Source: G963674665 sp964609625 | GTDB lineage: Bacteria > Desulfobacterota > Desulfovibrionia > Desulfovibrionales > Desulfovibrionaceae | Length of the DNA stretch: 64,000 nt | NCBI GenBank assembly: GCA_964609625.1 | Contig: CAZSRS010000010.1 | Coordinates: 1-64,000 of the forward strand | Reading direction: 5' to 3' | Part shown: in pieces, positions 50,839 to 60,350 of the stretch | How positions within the stretch are numbered: the stretch's first letter is position 1 | Layout: every line of letters begins with the position of its first letter | Translations under genes and position numbers: made by a program | Notes under the pieces: model-generated | Database searches by the model: none | Told to the model about the DNA's origin: nothing | The model's input: only the letters and a program-made list of their open reading frames with translations

Positions 50839-52037
50839 TGCGCACCTCCCAGGTCTGACGGCTCGATGGCCCGTATGCCGTACTCGTCCACAATGCCCAT
50901 GTCCTTGTCTCCACGGCCCGAGAGGTTGACCACCACCAGTGAGTCCTTGGGGATGGAGTGTCGGTTCTCCAGGACCCAGGCCAGGGCGTGGGAGCTTTCC
51001 AGTGCCGGGATGATGCCCTCGTGGCGGGTCAGGGCTCCGAAGGCACGCAGGGCCTGGGCGTCGTTCACCGTGACGTACTCGGCCCGGCCGCTGGCATCCA
51101 GATGGGAGTGCTCCGGCCCCACGCCGGGGTAATCCAGGCCCGCGGCCACGGAGTGCGACGGCAGGATCTGCCCGTCCTCGGTCTGCAGGAGCATGGTCCG
51201 GCTGCCGTGCAGGATACCGGGAGTGCCCAGGTTGATGGGCGCGGAATTGAAGCAGCCGGGTTCTCCGGTGCCCGCGGCCTCCACACCCACGAGCCTGACC
51301 CGCGCATCGGGCACGAATTCGTGGAAGATGCCGATGGCGTTGGAACCGCCCCCCACGCAGGCGATCACGTAGTCCGGCAGCCTGCCGACCTGGCGCAGGC
51401 ACTGCTCCCTGGCCTCGCGACCCACCACGGCCTGGAGGTCGCGCACCAGGGTGGGGAAGGGATGGGGGCCGGCCACGGAGCCCAGGCAATAGTGCGTGCT
51501 CTCCTGCTCGGCGATCCAGTATCTGAGGGCCGCGTTGATGGCGTCCTTCAACGTCCTGGTACCGGATTGCACGGGGCGTACCTCGGCGCCCAGCAATTCC
51601 ATGCGCCGGACGTTGTGGGCTTGGCGTTTCACGTCCACCGCGCCCATGAACACGATACACTCCAGGCCGAGCATGGCGGCGGCCGTGGCCGTGGCCACGC
51701 CGTGCTGTCCGGCGCCGGTCTCGGCCATGAGCACGCGCTTGCCCATGTACTTCGTGAGCAGCCCCTGGCCGATGGTGTTGTTGATCTTGTGCGCCCCTGT
51801 GTGGTTCAAATCCTCGCGCTTGAGATACAGCTCGAAGCCCAGCTTGGCCGAGAGGGTGGGGCAGCGGAACAACGGGCTGGGGCGGCCCACGAAGTCCCGC
51901 AACACCAGGTCGAACTCCTCCTGGAACTCCCTGCCGGGCATGATCTCCAGCATGGCGCGTTCCAGTTCGCGCAACGGAGGCATGAGCAGCTCCGGCACGA
52001 ACATGCCCCCGAAATCACCGAAATATCCTTTTTGCAT
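50835..52037 (-). CDS. trpB: Tryptophan synthase beta subunit
   Basis: A 400-aa PLP enzyme that condenses indole with serine. Cofactor lysine in T-G-A-H-K-I-N-N-T and the phosphate loop G-G-G-S-N-A-I-G are present. It starts 29 bases after trpF, with AGGATAGG ahead. Confidence 0.97.
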   Translation of the reverse strand: MQKGYFGDFGGMFVPELLMPPLRELERAMLEIMPGREFQEEFDLVLRDFVGRPSPLFRCPTLSAKLGFELYLKREDLNHTGAHKINNTIGQGLLTKYMGKRVLMAETGAGQHGVATATAAAMLGLECIVFMGAVDVKRQAHNVRRMELLGAEVRPVQSGTRTLKDAINAALRYWIAEQESTHYCLGSVAGPHPFPTLVRDLQAVVGREAREQCLRQVGRLPDYVIACVGGGSNAIGIFHEFVPDARVRLVGVEAAGTGEPGCFNSAPINLGTPGILHGSRTMLLQTEDGQILPSHSVAAGLDYPGVGPEHSHLDASGRAEYVTVNDAQALRAFGALTRHEGIIPALESSHALAWVLENRHSIPKDSLVVVNLSGRGDKDMGIVDEYGIRAIEPSDLGGAQ

Positions 52038-52066
52038 TACCTATCCTCGATGTGCGGCCACGCTGC

Positions 52067-52708
52067 CTACTGCGGCGTGCAGAGCTGGCGCAGCACGGCC
52101 TTGAGTTTGTCGTGATCCTTTATCCCTGGAGCAGCTTCAACACCCGAGTTGAGATCCACGCCGCAGGGATCGCAGGCCTTGACGGCCGCGAGTACGTTGT
52201 CCGGACCCAGTCCGCCGGCGATGAACCAAGCCTTGGGGCTGCGCACTCCTATGAGCCTTGACCAATCCTGTTCCGCTCCGTGCCCTCCCAGCGTCTTCCC
52301 AGCATCGAAGAGAAAGAACCGGCAATGGGGGGCGTAGCGCTGCAGATCGGCCTCCAGTGCTTCCCGCGTCTCGTAACGCTCGGGCCAAAACACGCGCATC
52401 ACCCTTGTCTTGCCCAGGGCGGCGCAGAAATCCTCGTCCTGGTCTCCGTGCAACTGGGCCAAATGCAGCTTGGCCTTGGCCATGATCTCGCGGATCTCTT
52501 CCACGCTCTGTTCCACAAAGACACCCACGCGCATGGCCGTGCCCGTATGTATGGCCGCGGCCTGCTCCGGCGTGACCGAACGCGGACTGGCTGGGTGAAA
52601 GATGAATCCGGCCAGTGCGCTCTCCAGGCAGGTGCAAATGTCCGCGTCTTCCTGGCGAGTCAGGCCGCAGACCTTGATCATGGTCAGGTTCTGACAGCAG
52701 GGTTTCAT
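52067..52708 (-). CDS. trpF: Phosphoribosylanthranilate isomerase
   Basis: A 213-aa TIM-barrel enzyme. The catalytic Cys is in I-K-V-C-G-L-T-R and the Asp in V-D-L-N-S-G-V-E. The ATG overlaps the trpC stop by 4 bases. Confidence 0.95.
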   Translation of the reverse strand: MKPCCQNLTMIKVCGLTRQEDADICTCLESALAGFIFHPASPRSVTPEQAAAIHTGTAMRVGVFVEQSVEEIREIMAKAKLHLAQLHGDQDEDFCAALGKTRVMRVFWPERYETREALEADLQRYAPHCRFFLFDAGKTLGGHGAEQDWSRLIGVRSPKAWFIAGGLGPDNVLAAVKACDPCGVDLNSGVEAAPGIKDHDKLKAVLRQLCTPQ

Positions 52709-53502
52709 GGTCGCGCTCCTCTCAGGAGTTCGGCCAGGGCCGGGCCCGGCGCCTGGGTTTGCATCAGGAAGGTGCCGATGAGCGCGGCATCGAACCCGAG
52801 CGCCTCCATATGGTGCATATCCCTGGCGGTGGAGATGCCGCTGGCGCTGATCCAGACCTCGCCCTCGCGCCTGTGGCGGATCAGCGCCTCCGAGACCGCC
52901 AAGTCCGTACGCAGGGTGTCCAGGTCACGGTTGTTGACCTGGATGATCCGGGTACCCTCGACGTGCAGCCCTTGGGCCAGGCGTAGATCCTCGAAGTCGA
53001 AGACCTCGACCACGGCGTCCAGCCCGGCGCGCTGCGCCCTCAATAGCAGGTCCTGCAACAATCCGGGCTCGAGCATGCGCACGATGAGCAGCAGGGCCGA
53101 GGCCGGGGTGGCCGCTGTCTGGAGCACCTGCAATGGGTGCAGGGTGAAATCCTTGCGCAGCAGCGGCAGACCTGGGGCAGCCATGCGCCGCAGGAAGTCC
53201 AGATCTCCCTGGAAGTGGTCAGCCTCGGTGAGTACGGACAGGGCCGCCGCGCCGCCGGCCGCATAGGCCGCGGCCACGTCCTCTGGTTCAAGGGTGGCGT
53301 TGATCACACCTTTGGAGGGCGAGGCCCGCTTGTATTCGGCAATGACCGACAAGCCCGCTCCCTGCAAGGCCCTGGCAAAGGACGGCCTTTCACCGGTCCA
53401 AGGTGCCGGCAACCGCCCCTGTCGCTCCAGCTCCAGAAGGGCGTCGATCTCCGCCTGCTTGGCCCGGCGGAAACTCTCGAGCATTCTGTTCGCCTGCTTC
53501 AT
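52705..53502 (-). CDS. trpC: Indole-3-glycerol-phosphate synthase
   Basis: A 265-aa TIM-barrel enzyme. The catalytic motif I-A-E-Y-K-R-A-S-P-S-K-G, L-L-R-K-D-F and V-N-N-R-D-L are all present. The ATG at 53502 overlaps the trpD stop by 4 bases; the upstream extension of the frame lies inside trpD. Confidence 0.96.
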   Translation of the reverse strand: MKQANRMLESFRRAKQAEIDALLELERQGRLPAPWTGERPSFARALQGAGLSVIAEYKRASPSKGVINATLEPEDVAAAYAAGGAAALSVLTEADHFQGDLDFLRRMAAPGLPLLRKDFTLHPLQVLQTAATPASALLLIVRMLEPGLLQDLLLRAQRAGLDAVVEVFDFEDLRLAQGLHVEGTRIIQVNNRDLDTLRTDLAVSEALIRHRREGEVWISASGISTARDMHHMEALGFDAALIGTFLMQTQAPGPALAELLRGARP

Positions 53503-54500
53503 GCGCGCTCCAGAACCTTGCTTCCCTCGCCGGCGGCCAAGGCACCCCGAGCACGCTCCACGCACTCGCCCATGGGCATGCCGTCTTCGAGCAGGTGCAG
53601 GCTCACGGCCACGTTCAGGGCCAGCATCTCGCGCATGGGTTCGGGTCCCTTGCCCGAGAGCAGCGCGCGCAGCACCTCCAGAGCGCTGTCCTTGTCCTTC
53701 ACCGCCACGTCATCGGGCGTTCCGCGCTTGAACCCAAGTTCCGCTGGGTCCAGCTCCGTTGCCACGATGCTGCCCTGCCCCACCCAGACCACCTGGTTGG
53801 GGCCGAAGGGCGTGAGTTCATCGAATCCACCGGCACCGTGCACCACGGCGGCCCGCTCCACGCCGGCCAGGAGCAGGGCCTCGGCCATGAGCTGCATGAT
53901 CTCGGGCCGGGCCACGCCCAGCAGTAGATGCGTGGGGCGCGCCGGGTTGAGCAACGGCCCCAGCAGGTTGAACAGCGTGCGCACGCCCAGATCCTTGCGC
54001 ACCGGCATAATGTGCCGGAAGGCAGGATGGAAATGGGGCGCGAAGAGGAACACGAAACCCCGGCGCGCCAGCTCCTGCTCCACTTCCTCGGGGTCCTGGA
54101 ACATGGGCAGGCCCAGGGCCTCCACCATGTCCGCGCTGCCGCTGGAGCTGGACACGGCCCGGTTGCCGTGCTTGACCACCTGATGGCCCATGCCGGCCAG
54201 AGTCAAGGCCGTGGCCGTGGAGCAGTTGAAGCTGTGCCGGCCGTCGCCCCCTGTTCCCACCACGTCGATGCGCCGCATCTCCAGCCCCTGCACGAGGCGG
54301 GCGCGGTTCAAGGCCGCGCGTACGGCCGCGGCGATCTCCCCAGCCGTCTCACCCTTGGTGCGCAACCCCATGAGATAGGCTCCGGCCTGGGCCGGGCTCA
54401 ACTCGCCGTCCATGAGCAGGTCGAAACCCTGTTCGGCCAGATCCGGGGGCAGGTTTCGTCGCGAACCGATTTCCTCGAGAATGGTCTTGATGATAGTCAT
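53499..54500 (-). CDS. trpD: Anthranilate phosphoribosyltransferase
   Basis: A 333-aa enzyme using phosphoribosyl pyrophosphate. Characteristic motifs V-G-T-G-G-D-G, K-H-G-N-R-A-V-S-S and N-L-L-G-P-L-L-N-P are present. It overlaps trpG by 4 bases and is not fused to it. Confidence 0.96.
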   Translation of the reverse strand: MTIIKTILEEIGSRRNLPPDLAEQGFDLLMDGELSPAQAGAYLMGLRTKGETAGEIAAAVRAALNRARLVQGLEMRRIDVVGTGGDGRHSFNCSTATALTLAGMGHQVVKHGNRAVSSSSGSADMVEALGLPMFQDPEEVEQELARRGFVFLFAPHFHPAFRHIMPVRKDLGVRTLFNLLGPLLNPARPTHLLLGVARPEIMQLMAEALLLAGVERAAVVHGAGGFDELTPFGPNQVVWVGQGSIVATELDPAELGFKRGTPDDVAVKDKDSALEVLRALLSGKGPEPMREMLALNVAVSLHLLEDGMPMGECVERARGALAAGEGSKVLERA

Positions 54501-55084
54501 GCCGCACCCCCATTGCCGAGGGACGCAGGAAAGTTTTCCAACAAATCCATACCGTTGGGTGTAAGCACCGATTCCGGATGAAACTGCACCCCGGCCCAGG
54601 GCCTGTCCCTGTAGGTGATGCCCATGACCTCGTCCTCGCTGGTGCGGGCAGTGATCTCCAGCTTGTCCGGCACCTCCGCCGCGCGCACCAGCAGGGAGTG
54701 GTAGCGTCCCACGAGCATGGGGTTGGGCAGGCCCGTGAACAAGCCCTTGCCGCAATGCGTGACCATGGAGGTCTTGCCGTGCATGATGCGTTCGCCCACG
54801 TCCACGGTGGCGCCGGCAAACTGCCCCAGTATCTGATGCCCCAGGCAGACGCCCAACACCGGTACCTGCGGGGGCAGACGCTCCAGGAACTCCAGACAGA
54901 GCCCGGCGTTACGCGGGTGGCTTGGGCCCGGCGAGATGCAGACCATCTCCAGCCTGGGGTTGTCGGCCAGTTCCAGCAGGCCGGGATCGTCGTTGCGCAG
55001 CACCTCGGGCACGCGCCCCAGCTTGTAGAAGGCCTGCACCAGATTAAAGGTGAAGGAATCGTAGTTGTCAATCAGCAAAAACAT
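54497..55084 (-). CDS. trpG: Anthranilate synthase glutamine amidotransferase subunit
   Basis: A 195-aa class I amidotransferase. Nucleophile in G-V-C-L-G-H-Q, His/Glu in Q-F-H-P-E-S. Its start lies inside the end of trpE (17-base overlap). Confidence 0.95.
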   Translation of the reverse strand: MFLLIDNYDSFTFNLVQAFYKLGRVPEVLRNDDPGLLELADNPRLEMVCISPGPSHPRNAGLCLEFLERLPPQVPVLGVCLGHQILGQFAGATVDVGERIMHGKTSMVTHCGKGLFTGLPNPMLVGRYHSLLVRAAEVPDKLEITARTSEDEVMGITYRDRPWAGVQFHPESVLTPNGMDLLENFPASLGNGGAA

Positions 55085-56483
55085 CACCGCCTCCCTTGGC
55101 AGCCAATACTTCCGCCAGGACCTTGGCCTTGTTGCGGCACTCCTGCCATTCCTTTTCCGGGTCCGAGTCAAAGACGATGCCGGCACCGGCCTGCCACTGG
55201 ATGGTGCTGTCGCGGATCCACAGGCTGCGGATGGTGATGCCGGTGTCCAGGTCCACACGGCTGGGATCCAGACCGATCCAGCCGATGGCGCCAGCGTAGG
55301 GGCCGCGGCTCAGACCCTCGAGTTCGGCGATGAGTTCCATGGCCCGGACCTTGGGCGCGCCGCTCACCGTACCCGCCGGGAAGCAGGACGCCAGCACGTC
55401 CAGGGCGTCCATGCCCTCGGCCAGTCTGGCCTTGACATAGCTGGTGATGTGCATGACGTGGGAGAAGCGCTCCACCTGCATGTACTTCTCCACCTCCACG
55501 CTGCCGGCCTCGGCGATACGGCCCAGGTCGTTGCGACCCAGATCCACGAGCATCACATGCTCGGCCCGCTCCTTGGGGTCGTCCAGCAACTCCAGGGCCA
55601 GGCGCTCGTCCTCGTTGGCGTCCTTTCCCCTGGGGCGCGTGCCCGCGATGGGGCAGGTGGTCAGTTCGCCGTCGTTGCAGCGCACCAGCAGTTCCGGCGA
55701 GGAGCCCATGAGCGTGAGCTTGGGCAACCGGAGGAAGAACATGTAGGGCGAGGGGTTGACCCTGCGCAGCCGTCTGTAAAGCACGAAAGGGTCACCGCTG
55801 AAGGAGGCCTGAAAACGTGTGGAGAGCACCACCTGGATGGCCTCGCCCTGACGGATCATCTCCTTGGCGCGCTCCACTGCTTTCTTGTAGGCCACCTCCT
55901 CGGGCATGTTCATCATCGGGCCGGCCGTGGGCGGTTCCACGGGGCGGTTCAGGGCCGAGAAGTCCATCTCGGCCTTGGCGCCGTCCACCAGGGAGAGCAG
56001 GCAAAGCCGATGGAAGACGTGGTCGTAGAGCGCCACCTGCCCCGGCAATACCAGGCAGGCCTCGGCCTGTTCGGGCGGGAGCAGCGGCGCCAGCTTGGGT
56101 TCGAACATCCCGGCCAGGCCGTAGCCGAAATAGCCGCACAACCCCCGCGTGATGGGGGGCAGGTCCTCCATGTTCTCCGGCGGGAGGATGTGCAGATGGC
56201 GCATCACCTCTCGCAGGCCGTCGATGAACTCCAGTCCGTTGAACTCCTTGAGGGCGTCGAGGCGTTCGTCGCGGGAGGCCACCTCCAGCTTGCCCCCCTT
56301 GCAGGAGAGCCTGAGCCGGTAGTTCCAGGCGATGATGCTGTAGCGGCCCAGCCGGCCGTCCACTTCGGCGCTCTCCAGGAGAATGCCCTGCTTGACTCCC
56401 ACCAGCCCAAGAAACAGGCTGATGGGCGTCTGGATGTCCGACGGCAGCCATGTGCCATTTTGCTGCAAGATGATCGGGTCCAT
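55068..56483 (-). CDS. trpE: Anthranilate synthase component I
   Basis: A 471-aa chorismate-utilising enzyme. The feedback site L-L-E-S is at residue about 35-38, so tryptophan inhibition is expected, and the C-terminal core has P-I-A-G-T-R-P-R-G and D-L-G-R-N-D-L-G-R. AAAGGAG precedes the ATG. A 142-base gap separates it from the prephenate dehydrogenase gene upstream; that gap holds a hairpin-forming sequence (GCATGCCGCC region) without a T tract and no leader peptide. Confidence 0.96.
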   Translation of the reverse strand: MDPIILQQNGTWLPSDIQTPISLFLGLVGVKQGILLESAEVDGRLGRYSIIAWNYRLRLSCKGGKLEVASRDERLDALKEFNGLEFIDGLREVMRHLHILPPENMEDLPPITRGLCGYFGYGLAGMFEPKLAPLLPPEQAEACLVLPGQVALYDHVFHRLCLLSLVDGAKAEMDFSALNRPVEPPTAGPMMNMPEEVAYKKAVERAKEMIRQGEAIQVVLSTRFQASFSGDPFVLYRRLRRVNPSPYMFFLRLPKLTLMGSSPELLVRCNDGELTTCPIAGTRPRGKDANEDERLALELLDDPKERAEHVMLVDLGRNDLGRIAEAGSVEVEKYMQVERFSHVMHITSYVKARLAEGMDALDVLASCFPAGTVSGAPKVRAMELIAELEGLSRGPYAGAIGWIGLDPSRVDLDTGITIRSLWIRDSTIQWQAGAGIVFDSDPEKEWQECRNKAKVLAEVLAAKGGGDVFAD

Positions 56484-56625
56484 CTGGAACTCCTTTACGA
56501 TTCCGGGACGTTTACTGGCAGTGTTTGCCTGTGCTGAAATTTACCTTTCGTACGGATAATCGTGCCAAACAACCTCTCATGGAGTGCATGCAGCGCCGCA
56601 TGTACCCCCGTGCAAGGCGGCATGC

Positions 56626-57408
56626 TCAGTCTTCTTCCCCCCACCACCAGCCGGCTCGCTGTACCAGGAGGTCCATGTCGCCGCCGGCCGCCACGTGCAG
56701 GAAGTTTCGGTAGCGGCGCACCGCGTCCTGGCTGTAGGGGTTGGCGTCGAACAGGGCCATGAACAACTCGGCGTCCTGGGTCACCAACTTGTGCGCCGCG
56801 TCCAACCGGCGCTGAAACGACGGTGTGAGGAACTTGTGGGTCTCCTCCTGCCTGGCCAAGGCTGCGAGATAGGAGACCGTGGTCACGAAGTTCAAACCCT
56901 GGATCATGGCCATGGCGCTGTCGTGCTCCTCGGCAGTTGTGGTGAAGACCTCGAAGCCCATGGCCTCGAACCACTCCCGCACCGCGGCGCAGGCCTCCGG
57001 CTCCGCTCCACCCGCTTTCTCGGTGGTCGGCCTGCCCGGAACCAGGGCCACCCGCCCCCCCTGGTGGGTGTCCGGACCAAAGAGCGGGTGCGTGCCCACG
57101 ACAGGTCCGGGATAGGCCTCGAGCATGGAGGCCATGGGCCGGATCTTGACCGAGGCCACGTCGGCCAGTATTTGCGGTGGTTGGAGCACCGCCGCAACCT
57201 GTTGCGCCACTTGTTCCACCGCCGGCAGGGGCACGGCCAGCAGCACCAAGTCCACGCCGTCCACTTCCCGTTGTAGCACCTCCGTGGTCAGGGGCTGGTC
57301 CGCGGTGTCCAGGCAGCGGGCCTCCCGTCCGATTTCCCTGGTGCGACGCACGAACAGCGCCCCCATCTGCCCCCTGCCACCCAGCACGGCAACGCGACGA
57401 ATCTTCAT
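56626..57408 (-). CDS. tyrA: Prephenate dehydrogenase
   Basis: A 260-aa enzyme converting prephenate to 4-hydroxyphenylpyruvate for tyrosine. The nucleotide-binding motif L-G-G-R-G-Q-M-G is near residue 9, H-P-L-F-G-P has the catalytic His, and the helical dimerisation domain follows. There is no chorismate mutase domain; that activity is on PheA. The ORF extends upstream only as an artefact. Confidence 0.9.
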   Translation of the reverse strand: MKIRRVAVLGGRGQMGALFVRRTREIGREARCLDTADQPLTTEVLQREVDGVDLVLLAVPLPAVEQVAQQVAAVLQPPQILADVASVKIRPMASMLEAYPGPVVGTHPLFGPDTHQGGRVALVPGRPTTEKAGGAEPEACAAVREWFEAMGFEVFTTTAEEHDSAMAMIQGLNFVTTVSYLAALARQEETHKFLTPSFQRRLDAAHKLVTQDAELFMALFDANPYSQDAVRRYRNFLHVAAGGDMDLLVQRAGWWWGEED

Positions 57409-57413
57409 GACAC

Positions 57414-57668
57414 CTACTTCAGCTCTTCCACCGTGTTTTCGGCAAACGAGACGCGACGCACCGTACCCTGTTCGAAGATCTTGGCCTCGCCTTCCGTTGT
57501 GTCGAAGATGGTCCAAACGGGTTGCCCCTTGACGTTCTTGTCGATGTACAGCGCATAGCGCCCTGTCTCCACCTCTGGCGTGGAAGCCACCGGGGCACTC
57601 CGGGCGCCCATGACGAAGAGCAGCAGGCAGCCCAGGAGCATGCCCATGACCAACGCTTTCCAATCCAT
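57414..57668 (-). CDS. Small membrane-anchored protein inside the aromatic operon
   Basis: An 84-aa protein with one N-terminal hydrophobic helix (about residues 5-22, with two Gly and one Cys) and a 60-residue hydrophilic domain, presumably periplasmic (Y-A-L-Y-I-D-K-N-V-K, then W-T-I-F-D-T-T-E-G). No family recognised and no known role in aromatic synthesis. GGAGG at 9 nt supports the ATG. It ends 5 bases before tyrA and lies 211 bases after aroA. Confidence 0.7.
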   Translation of the reverse strand: MDWKALVMGMLLGCLLLFVMGARSAPVASTPEVETGRYALYIDKNVKGQPVWTIFDTTEGEAKIFEQGTVRRVSFAENTVEELK

Positions 57669-57879
57669 GATCCATTGCCTCCGTATACTTGTGTTTCCCA
57701 GTGCCGCGCCCGACATCCTCATTTCATTGTGCAATCAACACCGCGTCCAGCAGTCTTGATTTCCCGCAATTGGCAAAACAATGATTTTGCTTGTTGCCGT
57801 TAACTACTTCGCATGCTGGGCGCCCTGTCCTGGCGCACATTCCACTTCAAATTGCACCCTGTTGGAAGTAGAAGTGGCA

Positions 57880-59199
57880 TCAGCCGCGCAGCCGCTTCCA
57901 TTCGTCCCAGAACCCCGGAAAGGACTTGGCCACGCAGCCGGGGTTGTCCAGCAGCACCTCACCGTGACGCAAGCCCAGCAGGGACAGGCTCATGGCCATG
58001 CGATGGTCGCCGTAGGTGCGAAACTCGTATTGCAGATTCGGAGCCTTGGCAAAGGGTGTGATCAACAACCCATCGTCCTGGACCTCCACTGTCGCGCCGG
58101 CGCGGTTCAGCTCGTCGGCCACGCCCTGGAGCCGGTCGCTCTCCTTGATACGCAAGTGCGCCACGTTGCGGATGCGCGTCGCCCCCTGGGCAAAGGCCGC
58201 CACGGTGGCCACGGTGGGCACCAGATCGGGGCAGTGCCCCATGTCCACGTCCACGCCGCGCAAGGGCTCGGGCATGATCACCACGCCGTCGGTTTTCCAG
58301 TCCACGCTGGCGCCCATGGCCTCGAGGATCCCCAGGATGGCTCTGTCGCCCTGCAGGGAGTCGCTGCGCAGGTTGACCACGTGCACGGGGCGGGGCCCCA
58401 GTGCTCCGGCGGCCAGCAGGTAGGAGGCGTTGCTCCAGTCACCCTCGACCTGTGCCTTGCGCCCCATGTACATGCCATAGGGCGTGCGGAAACGCATCCT
58501 GCCGGGCTCGGCCTGCTCCAGCGTGCGCCAGTCCACCTCCTCCCAGCCTCCGTTGGCGGGCATTTCCACCCGGACCAAAGCGCCGAAGTCGGTCATGGTC
58601 TGCAGGGTGAGCCCCACGTAGGGCCAGGACACGGCCTTGTCCCCGCCCAGGTTCACGGTCAGGGGGCGGCGCGCCAGGGGCGAGGCCAGCAGCAGACCCG
58701 AGAGATACTGACTGCTCTCCCGAAGGGTGATGGTGCACTCCCCGCCTTTGAGTCCAGCCGAGCGCATCAGGAACGGCGGGCAGCCGTCCAACTCCTCGTA
58801 GGTGATCTCCACGCCCAGGCCGCGCAGCACGTCCACCAGTTCGGCGATGGGGCGCTGGTGCATGCGCCCCCTGCCGAAGACACGGAAGTCCCCCGTGCCC
58901 ACGGCCAGGACAGCGGTGAGCAGGCGGCAGGTGGTGCCTGACTCGCCCACGTCAATGGCCACGGGCACATCGGTACCGCCGGCCGGAGTGCCGTTGACGC
59001 CCTGGACACGGTAACGTCCCGGCGCCAGTCGTTCGATGACCGCTCCCGCGGCCCGCATGCAATCCATGGTACGCATCAGGTCGTCGCTCTCCAGGACCCC
59101 GCCGAGGCTGGACTCACCCACGGCCAGGGACGCGCAGATCACGGCCCGGTGCGACAGGGATTTCGAGGACGGAGCGCCCACGGTCACTGGATCATTCAT
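57880..59199 (-). CDS. aroA: 5-enolpyruvylshikimate-3-phosphate synthase
   Basis: A 439-aa enzyme joining phosphoenolpyruvate to shikimate 3-phosphate. Signatures: S-S-K-S-L-S-H-R-A at the start, G-E-S-G-T-T-C-R near residue 83, L-R-I-K-E-S-D-R and G-D-H-R-M-A-M-S near the end. ATG at 59199 has GGAGGAG ahead and overlaps the pheA stop by 8 bases. Confidence 0.95.
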   Translation of the reverse strand: MNDPVTVGAPSSKSLSHRAVICASLAVGESSLGGVLESDDLMRTMDCMRAAGAVIERLAPGRYRVQGVNGTPAGGTDVPVAIDVGESGTTCRLLTAVLAVGTGDFRVFGRGRMHQRPIAELVDVLRGLGVEITYEELDGCPPFLMRSAGLKGGECTITLRESSQYLSGLLLASPLARRPLTVNLGGDKAVSWPYVGLTLQTMTDFGALVRVEMPANGGWEEVDWRTLEQAEPGRMRFRTPYGMYMGRKAQVEGDWSNASYLLAAGALGPRPVHVVNLRSDSLQGDRAILGILEAMGASVDWKTDGVVIMPEPLRGVDVDMGHCPDLVPTVATVAAFAQGATRIRNVAHLRIKESDRLQGVADELNRAGATVEVQDDGLLITPFAKAPNLQYEFRTYGDHRMAMSLSLLGLRHGEVLLDNPGCVAKSFPGFWDEWKRLRG

Positions 59200-60349
59200 T
59201 GCTCTCCTCCTTGAGGACGGATGCGGCATCGAGTTGGGGGCCGGCAGGATAGCTGCCCAGTATCCGCAGGGTCTGGCAGCTCATCCGCATTTCCTGCAGC
59301 ACCGCGTCATAGCGCTCCTGCTCCAGATCACACTCCACATCCACGAAAAAAACATACTGCCATTTTTCGCCACGCATGGGCCGCGATTCCAGTTTTTTCA
59401 TGTTGATGCCGGCGCGCGCCAGCAGCTCCAGCACTTGCACCAGACTGCCGGGCTTGTCCGGCAGGGTGAAGAGCATGCTCGTCTTGTCCTTGGCGCCCTG
59501 CTCCGTTGGTATGGCCGGCGTGGGACCGATGACCACGAAGCGGGTCCAGTTGTCGGGCAGATCCTCGATGCCCTGGGCCAGGATGTTCAGCCCCAGCAGG
59601 GTGGCCAGGCCACGGTGCCCGATGGCGGCCGCGCCCTCTTCGTTGTTCTCGGCCACGCGCCTGGCAGCCGCGGCCGTACTCTCCGTGGGGATGATCCGCG
59701 CCCTGGGCAGGTTGGTCCGCAGCCAAGCGCCGCACTGGGCCAGGGGTTGCGGGTGGGAGTAGACCGAGCGCACCGCGGCCAGACTCCCGGCCTGGGAAAG
59801 CAGGCTGTGGCTGATGCGGTAGAAGATCTCGGACTGGATGAAGACCTCGTACTTCAGGAAGTGGTCCAGTCCCTCGCCCACGGTGCCTTGCAGGGAGTTT
59901 TCCAAGGGGATGACCCCCAGTTCGATCTCGCGGGAATGCACGGCGCGGAACACGGCGTGCAGGTCTGGCAGAGGCGTGTACTCCACGCTGCGCCCCAGAA
60001 ACTCCACCCCGGCGAAGTAGGAGAAGGTCCCTTCCGGTCCGAGATACCCCACCTTTTGGGGGCGTTGCAAACTGCGCGAGGAGGAGAATATCTCGCGGTA
60101 GATGGCGCGCAGGTGTTCCTCGGGCAAGGGGCCGGGGCTCGTGGCCAGCAACGACTGTATCACTTCCTTCTCCCGGAATGGTTTGAAGATCAGGTCCTTG
60201 GCGCCGGCCTTGATGCGCCCCACTTCGAGACTCAGGCCGGCGCGGCGGTTGAGCAACTGCAGGAGTTCCCTGTCCACGGCGTCGATCTCGTCGCGCACCT
60301 GGGCCAGACGTTCCTGAGGCGACCGCGTGACGTCCTTGTTCGCTGTCAT
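59192..60349 (-). CDS. pheA: Chorismate mutase / prephenate dehydratase (P-protein)
   Basis: A 385-aa fusion enzyme for phenylalanine. AroQ-type mutase domain about 10-95 (R-D-E-I-D-A-V-D, N-R-R-A-G-L), dehydratase domain about 110-285 (Y-L-G-P-E-G-T-F-S, I-P-L-E-N-S, T-R-F-V-V-I) and ACT domain about 300-375 with E-S-R-P, the Phe-binding motif. Feedback by Phe is therefore expected. GGAAGG precedes the ATG. Confidence 0.95.
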   Translation of the reverse strand: MTANKDVTRSPQERLAQVRDEIDAVDRELLQLLNRRAGLSLEVGRIKAGAKDLIFKPFREKEVIQSLLATSPGPLPEEHLRAIYREIFSSSRSLQRPQKVGYLGPEGTFSYFAGVEFLGRSVEYTPLPDLHAVFRAVHSREIELGVIPLENSLQGTVGEGLDHFLKYEVFIQSEIFYRISHSLLSQAGSLAAVRSVYSHPQPLAQCGAWLRTNLPRARIIPTESTAAAARRVAENNEEGAAAIGHRGLATLLGLNILAQGIEDLPDNWTRFVVIGPTPAIPTEQGAKDKTSMLFTLPDKPGSLVQVLELLARAGINMKKLESRPMRGEKWQYVFFVDVECDLEQERYDAVLQEMRMSCQTLRILGSYPAGPQLDAASVLKEESNE

Positions 60350-60350
60350 C

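Noticed and set aside
56484..56625. A second leader peptide or attenuator before trpE.
   Set aside because: Short frames in the gap contain no tryptophan codons and the hairpin has no T tract.
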